A DNA stretch of 16,077 nt from Candidatus Galloscillospira excrementavium (GTDB lineage Bacteria > Bacillota > Clostridia > Oscillospirales > Oscillospiraceae): the NCBI GenBank assembly GCA_018711785.1, contig DVHW01000001.1, forward strand, positions 1 to 16,077. The letters run 5' to 3'. Below, in pieces: positions 1 to 7,475 of this stretch; the stretch's first letter is position 1; each line of letters opens with the position of its first letter. A model generated the notes under the pieces. That model was not told the origin of the DNA and ran no database searches. It worked only from the letters and a program-made list of their open reading frames with translations. The translations under genes were made by a program, and so were the position numbers.

Positions 1-639
1 CGCAAGCACCCCCATCAGGAGTTCATCCAGATCAACACCAAGAACATCCTCTTTATCTGCGGCGGCGCCTTCGACGGGATCGAGAAGATCATTGAGCAGC
101 GCCAGGACAAGAAGTCCATGGGCTTCGGCGCCGAGATCCAGAGCAAGAAGGAGCGGGATGTCTCCGCCCTGTTCCAGGACATCCAGCCCCACGATCTCAT
201 CAAGTTCGGCATCATCCCCGAGCTGGTGGGCCGCCTGCCGGTGATTACCGCCCTGCGCGCCCTGAACAGGGAACAGCTGGTATCCATCCTCACCGAGCCC
301 AAAAACGCCCTGGTCAAGCAGTACGAGCGGCTGCTGGCCTATGACAATGTGGCGCTGGAGTTCCAGCCCGAGGCGCTGGAGGCGGCCGCCGACCTGGCGA
401 TCCAGCGGGAGATCGGCGCCCGGGGCCTGCGGGCTGTGCTGGAGGGAGCCATGACCCGGATCATGTACGACGTGCCCACCGATCCCACCATCTCCAAGGT
501 GACCATCACAGCGGAGTGTATCCGGGGCGAGGGCGCGCCCCTCATCGAGCACGACGAGAGCCGCACGGCCCGGCCCCGGCTGGGCGGCGCCGCTCTCCGC
601 GCGGAAAAGGGCGGCCTTCCCCAGGGCAACGTGTCCTGA
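1..639 (+). CDS. clpX: ATP-dependent Clp protease ATP-binding subunit ClpX (C-terminal part)
   Basis: ClpX is the AAA+ unfoldase that recognises tagged cytoplasmic proteins and feeds them into ClpP. Only the last 212 residues lie in the window; the 5' part, with the zinc-binding domain and Walker A and B motifs, is upstream. Seen here are the sensor-1 region ([15 protein letters not shown]), the VGRLPVI segment that follows the large AAA+ subdomain, and the sensor-2 motif [11 protein letters not shown] in the small C-terminal subdomain, all typical of ClpX. The tail after the small subdomain is Arg/Ala/Gly-rich and poorly conserved, which is usual for the family. The stop codon is at 637-639. 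A strong hairpin terminator follows at 648-679, then lon. The clpX-lon-ysxC order is the standard Firmicutes arrangement. The identification is certain; only the start is missing. Confidence 0.96.
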   Translation, partial: RKHPHQEFIQINTKNILFICGGAFDGIEKIIEQRQDKKSMGFGAEIQSKKERDVSALFQDIQPHDLIKFGIIPELVGRLPVITALRALNREQLVSILTEPKNALVKQYERLLAYDNVALEFQPEALEAAADLAIQREIGARGLRAVLEGAMTRIMYDVPTDPTISKVTITAECIRGEGAPLIEHDESRTARPRLGGAALRAEKGGLPQGNVS

Positions 640-647
640 GAAACGGC

Positions 648-679
648 AAAAGGCGGGGGCAGCATCCCCCGCCTTTTTT
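648..679 (+). terminator. Rho-independent terminator between clpX and lon
   Basis: A 12-bp perfect stem (AAAAGGCGGGGG at 648-659 with CCCCCGCCTTTT at 666-677) closes a 6-nt loop (CAGCAT). The T run continues to 679. The hairpin begins 9 nt after the clpX stop. The lon Shine-Dalgarno starts almost at once after the T run, so the structure may act as an attenuating, partly read-through terminator rather than a full stop. Confidence 0.9.
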
Positions 680-696
680 CAAAGGAAGTGATTCTC

Positions 697-3111
697 ATGT
701 CTGAAGCCCATACTGTGGTCACCATGCCCGCGCTGGCGCTGCGGGGCCTGACCATTTTCCCCACCATGATGCTCCACTTTGACGTGGGGCGGGAGTCCTC
801 CATCAAGGCCCTGGACGAGTGCATGTCCTCCGGCCGGCCCATCTTTCTGGTGACCCAGCGGGACCTGGCGGTGGAGAACCCTCAGATGGAGGATGTCTAT
901 ACCATCGGTACGATCTCCCAGGTGCGCCAGATCCTCCGCCTGCCGGGGGACAACGTCCGGGTGATGGTGGAGGGGGTGAGCCGGGGCCGGCTTCAGGGCC
1001 TGTCCCAGACAGCGCCCTACCTCCTGGCCGAGGTGGAGGAGATCGAGGCAACGGCTCCGGTCCGCAACACTCCCCGTACCGAGGCGCTGATCCGCCGGAC
1101 CTATGACCTCTTTGAGACCTACACCGAGCTGGCCCCCAGAATCACCCCCGACGTACTCATCCAGGTGCTGGCCAGCGAGGACCCGGGCTACATCGCCGAC
1201 TACATCGCCCAGAACATCGTGATGCGCTCGGGGGACAAGCAGGCCATCCTGGAGGAGCTGCGCCCGGTGCGCCGGCTGGAGCGGCTCTACCAGATCCTCC
1301 GCCGGGAGGTGGAGATCCTGGAGCTGGAGCACGGCATCCAGGAGCGGGTCCGGGAGGGCCTGAGCAGCAACCAGCGGGACTACTACCTCCGGGAGCAGCT
1401 CAAGGCCATCCAGTCCGAGCTGGGGGAGGGGGACGGCAGCGACAGCGAGCTGGAGAGCTACCGCAGCAAAATCGCCGCCGCCAAACTGCCGGATGAAGTA
1501 GCTGAGAAGCTGCGCAAGGAGGTGGACCGGCTCCAGAAGCAGGGTCCCGGTTCGGCCGAGGCCTCCGTCATCCGCAACTACCTGGACCTGTGCCTGGAGC
1601 TCCCCTGGGGCAAAAAGACCCGGGAGCGGGTCAACGTGGACGCGGCCCGGAAGGTGCTGGAGGCCGACCACTACGGCCTGGAGAAGGTCAAGGAGCGCAT
1701 TTTGGAATTCGTGGCGGTCAAGCAGCTCGCGCCCGGCCTCAAGGGACAGGTCCTGTGCCTTGTGGGCCCGCCGGGGGTAGGGAAAACCTCGGTAGCCATG
1801 TCGGTAGCCCGGGCCCTCCACCGGAAACTGGCCCGGATCTCCCTGGGCGGAGTCCACGACGAGGCCGAGATCCGGGGCCACCGCAAGACCTATATCGGCG
1901 CCATGCCGGGGCGGATCATCGCCGCCATCCGCCAGGCCGGGAGCAGCAATCCCCTGCTTTTGCTGGACGAGATCGACAAGCTGGGCAGCGATGTGCGGGG
2001 CGACCCCTCCTCGGCCCTGCTGGAGGTGCTGGACACCGAGCAGAACAGCACCTTCCGGGACCACTACCTGGAGGTGCCCTTCGACCTGTCCGACGTGCTG
2101 TTCATCACCACGGCCAACACCACCGAGACAATCCCCCGGCCCCTGCTGGACCGGATGGAGGTCATTGAGCTGACCAGCTACACCGACGAGGAGAAGCTCC
2201 AGATCGCCCGGCGGCATCTGCTGCCCAAGGAGCTCAAGCGCCACGGGCTCCGGCGTGCCCAGCTGAAGGTGACCGATGACGCCATCCGGGAGATCATCAC
2301 CGCCTACACCCGGGAGTCTGGCGTGCGGGTGCTGGAGCGGACGCTGGCCGCCCTGTGCCGGAAGGCCGCCATGGAAGTGGTGTCAAGCGGTGTAAAGTCT
2401 GTTTCCGTTACAGGAGATAACCTAGAACAATACCTGGGTGTGCGGAAATTCCACCCCGAGCGGCGGGAGCTGACCGAGCAGGTGGGGGTGGTCAACGGCC
2501 TGGCCTGGACCAGCGTGGGCGGCGAGATCCTGCAGGTAGAGGCCGGGGTGGTCCCCGGCACCGGCAAGGTGGAGCTGACGGGCAACCTGGGGGATGTGAT
2601 GAAGGAGTCGGCCCACGCCGCCCTGACCTATATCCGCAGCCGGGCGGCTCAGCTGGGCATTGAGCCCGACTTCTACCAAAAGAAGGACATCCATGTCCAC
2701 TTCCCGGAGGGGGCGGTCCCCAAGGACGGCCCTTCAGCCGGCGTGGCCATTACGGTGGCCATGGTCTCGGCCCTCACCGGCGTAACAGTCAAGCGGGGCG
2801 TGGCCATGACGGGGGAGATCACCCTCCGGGGCCGGGTGCTCCCCATCGGCGGGCTGAAAGAGAAGACCATGGCCGCCCTGCGGAATGGGATCAAGACCGT
2901 CCTGATCCCGGCGGAGAACGAGCCGGACCTGGAGGAGATCGACCAGACGGTGCGCCGCTCCCTCCACTTTGTCCTTCTGGACCAGGTGGACCAGGCTTTG
3001 GCTGAGGCCCTGAACCTGCCTGTCCAGCGGGCCGAGGCCCTGAGGGCCATCCCCGGGGCGGAGGCGGCAGGGAGGAGCACCGGCTGCCGCCCGGCGCTCC
3101 GGACCCAGTGA
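697..3111 (+). CDS. lon: ATP-dependent endopeptidase La (Lon, LonA type)
   Basis: Lon is a cytoplasmic hexameric AAA+ serine protease that degrades misfolded and regulatory proteins. The protein has 804 residues, normal for LonA. From the start: LON substrate-recognition domain (about 10-200), coiled helical region (about 200-320), AAA+ module with Walker [10 protein letters not shown] (357-365) and Walker [10 protein letters not shown] (420-428), and the C-terminal protease domain. The catalytic serine is in KDGPSAG (Ser680) and the lysine in GGLKEK (Lys723). Their 43-residue spacing equals that of E. coli Lon (679/722). I chose the ATG at 697 because GGAAG at 684-688 lies 8 nt upstream; an in-frame GTG at 688 overlaps that site and is unlikely. 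ysxC starts 22 nt after the stop. Codons between the AAA+ and protease domains (about 2383-2445) are rarer and more AT-rich than in the rest of the gene. Confidence 0.97.
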   Translation: MSEAHTVVTMPALALRGLTIFPTMMLHFDVGRESSIKALDECMSSGRPIFLVTQRDLAVENPQMEDVYTIGTISQVRQILRLPGDNVRVMVEGVSRGRLQGLSQTAPYLLAEVEEIEATAPVRNTPRTEALIRRTYDLFETYTELAPRITPDVLIQVLASEDPGYIADYIAQNIVMRSGDKQAILEELRPVRRLERLYQILRREVEILELEHGIQERVREGLSSNQRDYYLREQLKAIQSELGEGDGSDSELESYRSKIAAAKLPDEVAEKLRKEVDRLQKQGPGSAEASVIRNYLDLCLELPWGKKTRERVNVDAARKVLEADHYGLEKVKERILEFVAVKQLAPGLKGQVLCLVGPPGVGKTSVAMSVARALHRKLARISLGGVHDEAEIRGHRKTYIGAMPGRIIAAIRQAGSSNPLLLLDEIDKLGSDVRGDPSSALLEVLDTEQNSTFRDHYLEVPFDLSDVLFITTANTTETIPRPLLDRMEVIELTSYTDEEKLQIARRHLLPKELKRHGLRRAQLKVTDDAIREIITAYTRESGVRVLERTLAALCRKAAMEVVSSGVKSVSVTGDNLEQYLGVRKFHPERRELTEQVGVVNGLAWTSVGGEILQVEAGVVPGTGKVELTGNLGDVMKESAHAALTYIRSRAAQLGIEPDFYQKKDIHVHFPEGAVPKDGPSAGVAITVAMVSALTGVTVKRGVAMTGEITLRGRVLPIGGLKEKTMAALRNGIKTVLIPAENEPDLEEIDQTVRRSLHFVLLDQVDQALAEALNLPVQRAEALRAIPGAEAAGRSTGCRPALRTQ

Positions 3112-3133
3112 CGGCAGGGGAAGGAGGCCAATC

Positions 3134-3724
3134 ATGTCTCTCAATTTACAGCGGGCGGAGTTTATCCGCTCCGCCGTCAAGAGCGGGGACTTCCCCCGGG
3201 ACGGGCTGCCCCAGGTGGTCTTTTCCGGGCGGTCCAACGTGGGGAAGTCCTCGGTCATCAACCGCCTGCTGAACCGGAAGAACTTCGCCCGGGTGGGGGC
3301 CGCCCCCGGCAAGACCACCCATATCAACTACTTTCTCATCGATGAGCGGCTCTACCTGGTGGATCTGCCTGGATACGGATACGCCAGGGTCTCCCAGGCG
3401 GAGCGGGAGCGCTGGGGCCGGCTCATCGAGTCCTGGTTCGCGGACACCTCCCTGATGACCCTGGGCGCCATGATCGTGGACGCCCGCCACAAACCCACGG
3501 CGGACGACTGCACCATGGGGGAGTGGTTCAAGGGGAGCGGCAAGCCCTTTGTGGTGGTGGCCAACAAGCTGGACAAGCTGAAACAGGGCGAGGTGGAGCC
3601 AAACCTGGCCCGCATCCGGGAAACCCTGGGCATCTCAGACGATGTAAAGGTAATTCCCTTCTCGGCAGAGAAGGGGACCGGGCGGCAGGAGCTCCTGGAG
3701 GAGATTCTCGCCCATATGGCGTGA
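3134..3724 (+). CDS. ysxC: Ribosome biogenesis GTP-binding protein YsxC/EngB
   Basis: YsxC (EngB, YihA) is an essential small TRAFAC-class GTPase that acts late in assembly of the 50S subunit. The 196-residue length matches the family. The G motifs are all in place: G1 GRSNVGKSS (32-40), G2 threonine region GKTTHINYF (59-67), G3 DLPGYGYA (77-84), G4 NKLDK (144-148) and G5 SAEKG (177-181). The ATG at 3134 has AAGGAGG at 3121-3127, 6 nt upstream. The gene lies 22 nt after lon, its usual partner in Firmicutes, so the two are probably co-transcribed. No convincing terminator follows directly; the first strong one is at 4006, after the next small gene. Confidence 0.96.
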   Translation: MSLNLQRAEFIRSAVKSGDFPRDGLPQVVFSGRSNVGKSSVINRLLNRKNFARVGAAPGKTTHINYFLIDERLYLVDLPGYGYARVSQAERERWGRLIESWFADTSLMTLGAMIVDARHKPTADDCTMGEWFKGSGKPFVVVANKLDKLKQGEVEPNLARIRETLGISDDVKVIPFSAEKGTGRQELLEEILAHMA

Positions 3725-3814
3725 GGGGCGGAATTCACCTCCGTTTTAGCTCCCGTTATCCCTTTCTTAAGATTTGGGCGGTATCATCAGAGCATCCGGA
3801 AAGGGGTGTTTCTG

Positions 3815-3994
3815 ATGAGCGGAATCTTCCTGCTGTTGTCCATGGCCTGTGTGGCGCTGGCCGGGCTGTCCGTTGTGGACGGCCTGCTCTCCGACGGGGG
3901 CGCCGGAGTCCGCCGCAGACGGCTGGCCCTGCTGGCCGCCGGCGCCGGCAGCCTGTTATTCTTCCTCTGCTACCTGCTCGCCGGAGGAATTTGA
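3815..3994 (+). CDS. Small hypothetical membrane protein (59 aa, two predicted helices)
   Basis: I do not recognise this family. The 59-residue product has a hydrophobic segment at about residues 3-22 (GIFLLLSMACVALAGLSVV), a short polar loop rich in Gly and Arg (about 27-40, with RRRR), and a second hydrophobic segment at about 41-57. This fits a small protein with two membrane helices. The ATG at 3815 is preceded by GAAAGGGG at 3799-3806 with 8 nt spacing, and an in-frame GTG at 3806 overlaps that site. Codon use is GC-rich like the neighbours, and a strong terminator starts 12 nt after the stop, which supports a real transcribed gene. It may be transcribed with ysxC or from its own weak promoter in the 90-nt gap; I see only a TATCAT at 3782-3787 without a convincing -35. 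Confidence 0.6.
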   Translation: MSGIFLLLSMACVALAGLSVVDGLLSDGGAGVRRRRLALLAAGAGSLLFFLCYLLAGGI

Positions 3995-4005
3995 CGAAAG
4001 AAGCG

Positions 4006-4042
4006 GGAGGGAACGGCAGTCGCCGTTCCCTCCTTGTTTTTT
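4006..4042 (+). terminator. Rho-independent terminator after the small membrane protein gene
   Basis: A 12-bp perfect stem (GGAGGGAACGGC at 4006-4017 and GCCGTTCCCTCC at 4022-4033) with a 4-nt loop is followed by TTGTTTTTT at 4034-4042. It probably ends the clpX-lon-ysxC-small ORF transcript. The T tract also serves as the -35 region of the promoter listed next. Confidence 0.92.
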
Positions 4043-4067
4043 CCGGGGAAATCTGGTATACTATACT
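4034..4067 (+). promoter_or_regulatory. Sigma-A type promoter for the site-2 protease/scpAB operon
   Basis: The -35 TTGTTT (4034-4039) and -10 TATACT (4057-4062) are separated by 17 nt. The -10 is preceded by TGG, an extended -10 element. A second, overlapping TATACT lies at 4062-4067. Transcription would start near 4069. The leader carries a small hairpin (CCAGC/GCTGG, 4077-4090) and the palindrome GGCATATGCC at 4094-4103. Confidence 0.75.
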
Positions 4068-4137
4068 ATCAGTCGTCCAGCCGCCGCTGGCATGGCATAT
4101 GCCTTTGGATTTGATTTTTTCGGGGGGTATCCTGATT

Positions 4138-4845
4138 TTGGGAACACCGCTTAACTTCCTGCAACAGATGAACTGGGCCGGGCTGGTCTCTTTCCTGGTC
4201 AACGTCCTGGCCGTAGTGGTATGCCTCACCCTGCACGAGCTGTCCCACGGCCTGGCGGCCTACGCCCTGGGGGACCCCACGGCAAAGGACCAGGGCCGGC
4301 TGAGCCTGAACCCCCTGCGGCACATCGACCTCATCGGCTTTGTCTGTATGCTGGTGGCCGGAGTGGGCTGGGCCAGGCCGGTGCCGGTGGATCTGCGCTA
4401 TTTTAACCACCCCAAGCGGGACATGGCCATCACCGCCCTGGCGGGTCCGGTCTCCAACCTGCTGACCGCCGTCCTCGCCATCGGAATCGGCTCCCTGCTC
4501 TACCACCTGGGCCTGCTGGGCGGGACGGTGCTGTTCTGTGTGTTCGGCGTCCTGTGCAACCTGGCCGTTCTCAGCGCGGGCCTGGGGCTCTTTAACCTGA
4601 TCCCCATTCCGCCCATGGACGGCTCCCGGGTGCTCTTCGCCTTTCTGCCGGATCGCCTCTACTACACGGTGATGCGCTATGAGCGGTACATTATGCTGGC
4701 CCTGCTCCTGCTGCTGTTTTTCGGCGTGTTCTCCGGGCCTCTGAACACCGCCATCCAGTGGGTTTTGTCCCTGCTGTGCCGCTTGACCGGCCTGCCGGGG
4801 GAGTTGCTTTACCTGGGAGCCAATTTTGTCTACTTTGTCTTTTGA
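4138..4845 (+). CDS. Site-2 protease family (M50) intramembrane zinc metalloprotease
   Basis: Members of this M50 group (B. subtilis YwhC type) are multi-span membrane metalloproteases; their substrates are mostly unknown. The zinc motif HELSH is at residues 33-37 in the first helix. The family segments GDPTAK (45-50), GRLSLNPLRHID (53-64), ALAGPVSN (100-107) and the third zinc-ligand motif PPMDGSR (158-164) all follow in order. At least four hydrophobic segments are visible. The start is uncertain. TTG at 4138 has a G-run (4122-4127) 10 nt upstream, giving 235 aa. ATG at 4168 lacks a ribosome binding site but marks where GC-rich codon use sets in. ATG at 4099 also lacks a site and would add AT-rich, non-coding-like sequence. 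scpA begins 24 nt after the stop, and M50 proteases of this group are commonly found next to scpA in Clostridia. Confidence 0.88.
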   Translation: MGTPLNFLQQMNWAGLVSFLVNVLAVVVCLTLHELSHGLAAYALGDPTAKDQGRLSLNPLRHIDLIGFVCMLVAGVGWARPVPVDLRYFNHPKRDMAITALAGPVSNLLTAVLAIGIGSLLYHLGLLGGTVLFCVFGVLCNLAVLSAGLGLFNLIPIPPMDGSRVLFAFLPDRLYYTVMRYERYIMLALLLLLFFGVFSGPLNTAIQWVLSLLCRLTGLPGELLYLGANFVYFVF

Positions 4846-4869
4846 TGTGATGTGAGGTGAGCGGAGCGC

Positions 4870-5670
4870 GTGGAGACACCGATCTTCCACCTGGAGAAGG
4901 TGGTCAAGGCCAGGGCGGAGGACCTGGAGGACTTCGACGGCCCGCTGGACCTGATCCTGAGCCTGTTGAGCAAGAACAAAATGGAGATCAAGGACATCCA
5001 GATCTCCCTCATTTTGGACCAGTACCTGGCGTGGATGGACCGGCGCAAGGAGCTGGACCTGGAGGTGGCCAGCGAGTTTGTCACCATGGCCGCCCACCTG
5101 GTGTTCATCAAGACCCGGATGCTGCTCTCCATCCACGACGAGGAGGCCCTCTCCGAGATGGAGCAGCTCATCGCCTCTCTGGAGGAGCACCAGCGCCACG
5201 AGAACTACAACCGAATCAAGGCCCTCATCCCCCAGCTCTCCGACCGCTACGCCGTGGGGCGGGACTACATCACCAAGGTGCCCGAGGTCATCCCCGTCAA
5301 CAAGACCTACCGCTATGTCCACCAGAAGGAGGACCTGCGGCAGGCCATAGCCTCGGTGCTGGAGCGGTCCGACCACCGCCTGCCGCCCCCCATGGCGGCC
5401 TTTGAGGGTATCGTGGGCCGGGAGCCCTACCCGGTCTCAGACAAGGCCGCGGAGATCCTCCAGCGGCTGGTCTCCTTCGGCGTGACCCGGTTCCGCTCCC
5501 TGTTCCAGGGCAACCGGAGCCGCTCGGAGATCGTGGCCACCTTCCTGGCGGTGCTGGAGCTGTGCAAGGCTCGACGCATCCTTCTGGCGGGGACGGAGGA
5601 GGACTGTACCGTCACCCGGACCGGCGGGGCGGAGGAGGGAGAGCTGGCGCTCTCCTCGGAGGGCGAGTGA
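4870..5670 (+). CDS. scpA: Segregation and condensation protein A (ScpA)
   Basis: ScpA is the kleisin of the bacterial SMC condensin complex. It bridges the SMC heads, binds a ScpB dimer and helps organise and separate the chromosome. The 266-residue product carries the kleisin N-terminal signature FDGPLDLIL at 22-30, followed by NKMEIKDIQISLILDQYL and the EFVTMAAHLVFIKTRMLL segment. The C-terminal winged-helix part, which meets the SMC head, spans about 190-255. The start is GTG at 4870 with GAGGTGA at 4854-4860, 9 nt upstream. The last ~15 residues are acidic and variable. It lies between the M50 protease and scpB, 28 nt before scpB, as a clear operon member. Confidence 0.95.
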   Translation: METPIFHLEKVVKARAEDLEDFDGPLDLILSLLSKNKMEIKDIQISLILDQYLAWMDRRKELDLEVASEFVTMAAHLVFIKTRMLLSIHDEEALSEMEQLIASLEEHQRHENYNRIKALIPQLSDRYAVGRDYITKVPEVIPVNKTYRYVHQKEDLRQAIASVLERSDHRLPPPMAAFEGIVGREPYPVSDKAAEILQRLVSFGVTRFRSLFQGNRSRSEIVATFLAVLELCKARRILLAGTEEDCTVTRTGGAEEGELALSSEGE

Positions 5671-5698
5671 ATCAAGGGCCCCGAATGGAGGCGGCGCT

Positions 5699-6391
5699 AT
5701 GGAATTAAAGGAATTGGAATCGGCCATCGAGGGCATCCTCTTCGCCGCCGGCGACCCAGTGGGGGTGGAGCGGCTGTGCCTGGCGCTGGAGGCCGACCGG
5801 GCCACGGTGGACTCGGTGTGCCAGAAGCTCGCCGACGATTACAGCTACAACCGCCGGGGCATCCGGCTGATCCGGCTGGACAACAGCTATCAGCTCTGCT
5901 CCGCGCCGGAGTACGCCGACTGCATCCGCAAGGCCTTTGAGAGCCGGAAACCCGCCCGCCTCTCCCAGCCGGCGCTGGAGGTGCTGGCTGTCATCGCCTA
6001 CTACCAGCCGGTCACCCGGGCCTATGTGGACCAGGTGCGGGGGGTGGACAGCTCCTACACCGTGGGTCTGCTGCTGGAGCGGGAGCTCATCGAGGAGTGC
6101 GGCCGCCTGGCGGTGCCCGGCCGGCCCATCCTGTACCGGACCACCCAGAACTTCCTGCGCTCCTTCGGCCTGTCCAGTCTGGAGGAGCTGCCCGAGCTAC
6201 CCAACGCCTCACCGGAGGACGGGCAGATCACCATGGAGATGCAGGCCAGCCTGGAGCGGCTCCGGGCCGCCCAGGCGGCCGAGGATGCAGGTGCGCCGGA
6301 CGCCGCTCCCACCGAGGAGGAGATCCTCGCCGCCGCGCAGGAGCTGGCCGCCCGGGAGCAGGGCGCTGCGTCGCCGGAGGCGGAGGCGTGA
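5699..6391 (+). CDS. scpB: Segregation and condensation protein B (ScpB)
   Basis: ScpB forms dimers of tandem winged-helix domains that bind ScpA in the SMC-ScpAB condensin. The 230-residue product starts with the family pattern ELESAIEGILFAAGDPV. The second winged helix has the conserved LSQPALEVLAVIAYYQPVTR stretch, and the motif TTQNFLRSFGLSSLEELPEL closes the core at about residue 165. The remaining ~60 residues are Ala/Glu-rich and low in complexity, probably a disordered tail. ATG at 5699 has GGAGG at 5687-5691, 7 nt upstream. The last 4 nt overlap the GTG start of the DUF2953 gene, which suggests translational coupling. Confidence 0.95.
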   Translation: MELKELESAIEGILFAAGDPVGVERLCLALEADRATVDSVCQKLADDYSYNRRGIRLIRLDNSYQLCSAPEYADCIRKAFESRKPARLSQPALEVLAVIAYYQPVTRAYVDQVRGVDSSYTVGLLLERELIEECGRLAVPGRPILYRTTQNFLRSFGLSSLEELPELPNASPEDGQITMEMQASLERLRAAQAAEDAGAPDAAPTEEEILAAAQELAAREQGAASPEAEA

Positions 6392-7011
6392 CGGCCCTGG
6401 CGGTCCTCCTGGCCGTCCTGCTGGTCCTGTTCCTGATCAGCCGGATCCGTATCGGCGCCAAGGCGGAGTACAGCGAGGACGGGGCCATGGTGTGGGTCAA
6501 GGCAGGCCCGCTGTCCTTCCAGGTCTGGCCCGCTAAAAAAGAAAAAAAGGAAAAGCAAGGGCGGGCGAAAAAGGCGAAACCTCCAGCAGAACAGGAGAAG
6601 GCCAAGCCGGGCGGAAGCTTTGAGTTGCTGCGGCGGATGCTTCCGCTGGCGGCCGAGGCCGCCGGCCGGCTCCGGCGGAAGGTCCGGGTGGACCAGCTTC
6701 GGCTGGACTTCACCGCCGCGGCCCCGGACGACCCCGCCGCCGCGGCCCTCTCCTTCGGCTGGGCCAACAGCGCCATCGGTATGATATGGCCCCTTTTGGA
6801 GCATAATTTCCACATCCGCAGCCACCGCATCCGCACAAGGGTGGACTTCCAGCGGGCGGCCCCCGCGGTCTACCTCTATTTGGAGGCGTCGCTGAACGTG
6901 GGACAGGCCATCGCCCTGGCCGTAATTCTTTTCTGGAAGTTTTTCCGCATCTATCAGACCTACCGTGAGGAAGAAAAATCCGAACAGACCATACAGAAAG
7001 AGGCGGTTTGA
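6388..7011 (+). CDS. DUF2953 domain protein (YtfI-like)
   Basis: The DUF2953 family has no assigned biochemical role. In Bacilli and Clostridia it usually sits directly before ytfJ, as here, and is thought to be linked to sporulation by that context. The 207-residue protein begins with a membrane helix (about 2-18), followed by a short beta-rich stretch and a Lys-rich linker (about 50-72). The conserved region follows (VRVDQLRLDFTAAAPDDPAA, then FGWANSAIG and the end of the domain at LYLEASLNVGQAIALAV). A second hydrophobic segment lies near residues 172-190. The start is GTG at 6388, overlapping the scpB stop by 4 nt, with GGAGG at 6376-6380. The TGA stop is 2 nt before the chosen ytfJ ATG. 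Family assignment rests on the domain pattern together with synteny. Confidence 0.82.
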   Translation: MTALAVLLAVLLVLFLISRIRIGAKAEYSEDGAMVWVKAGPLSFQVWPAKKEKKEKQGRAKKAKPPAEQEKAKPGGSFELLRRMLPLAAEAAGRLRRKVRVDQLRLDFTAAAPDDPAAAALSFGWANSAIGMIWPLLEHNFHIRSHRIRTRVDFQRAAPAVYLYLEASLNVGQAIALAVILFWKFFRIYQTYREEEKSEQTIQKEAV

Positions 7012-7013
7012 CC

Positions 7014-7433
7014 ATGGAAAACAAACAGCACCCCCTGGGGGACCTCATGTCCACCACCATGCAGAAAATCAAGGAGATGGTGGATGTCAACACCATCGTA
7101 GGCACCCCCATCCAGGCGGAGGGCGTGACCATCATCCCGGTCTCCAAGGTGAGCTGCGGCTTCGCCTCGGGCGGGTCCGACTTCGCCACCAAGAACCAGA
7201 AGCCGGAGGCGGACAACTCCTTCGGCGGCGGGGGCGGCGCGGGCATCAACATCGTCCCCGTGGCCTTCCTCATCGTGAAGGAGGACAACGTCCGCCTGCT
7301 GCCCATCGCGCCCCCGCCCGGCACCGCCGTCGACCGGGTGATAGAGCTGGTGCCCGAGGTGATGGACAAGGTCACCGGGTTCATCGAGAAACAGCAGGAC
7401 CGAGCCGAGGCCAGGGATAAAGAGAGCTTCTAG
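7014..7433 (+). CDS. ytfJ: Sporulation protein YtfJ (GerW family)
   Basis: YtfJ/GerW proteins are small spore-associated proteins; the B. subtilis member is made in the forespore and affects germination. The 139-residue product matches family length and pattern: LGDLMSTTMQKIKEMVDVNTIVG, then GVTIIPVSKVSCGFASGGSD, a Gly-rich loop GGGGGAG, and the conserved end VPVAFLIVKEDNVRLLPI. I chose the ATG at 7014, with AGAGGCGG at 6999-7006 upstream; the in-frame TTG at 7008 overlaps the stop of the previous gene and is less likely. Its presence is the best marker here for an endospore-forming lineage. There is no direct evidence in the window for a forespore-specific promoter. Confidence 0.93.
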   Translation: MENKQHPLGDLMSTTMQKIKEMVDVNTIVGTPIQAEGVTIIPVSKVSCGFASGGSDFATKNQKPEADNSFGGGGGAGINIVPVAFLIVKEDNVRLLPIAPPPGTAVDRVIELVPEVMDKVTGFIEKQQDRAEARDKESF

Positions 7434-7475
7434 GGGGCATACTGGCGTCATCTCTGTTCCGTGAGGTGATGCGGT

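Noticed and set aside
679..2244. Long open frame on the - strand opposite lon (and similar ones opposite 4069-5376, 6960-8306 and 10636-12762)
   Set aside because: These are mirror frames caused by the strong GC-ending codon bias. Their translations are low-complexity (Leu/Gly/His/Gln-rich), they lack ribosome binding sites, and each covers a well-identified gene or genes on the + strand.
3727..3747. Terminator right after ysxC
   Set aside because: Only about 4 bp (CGGA/TCCG) can pair before a short T run; too weak to call.
4092..4154. 20-codon leader peptide starting at ATG 4092
   Set aside because: There is no ribosome binding site before it, its composition is not that of a known attenuator peptide, and it depends on one of several chance ATGs in the leader.
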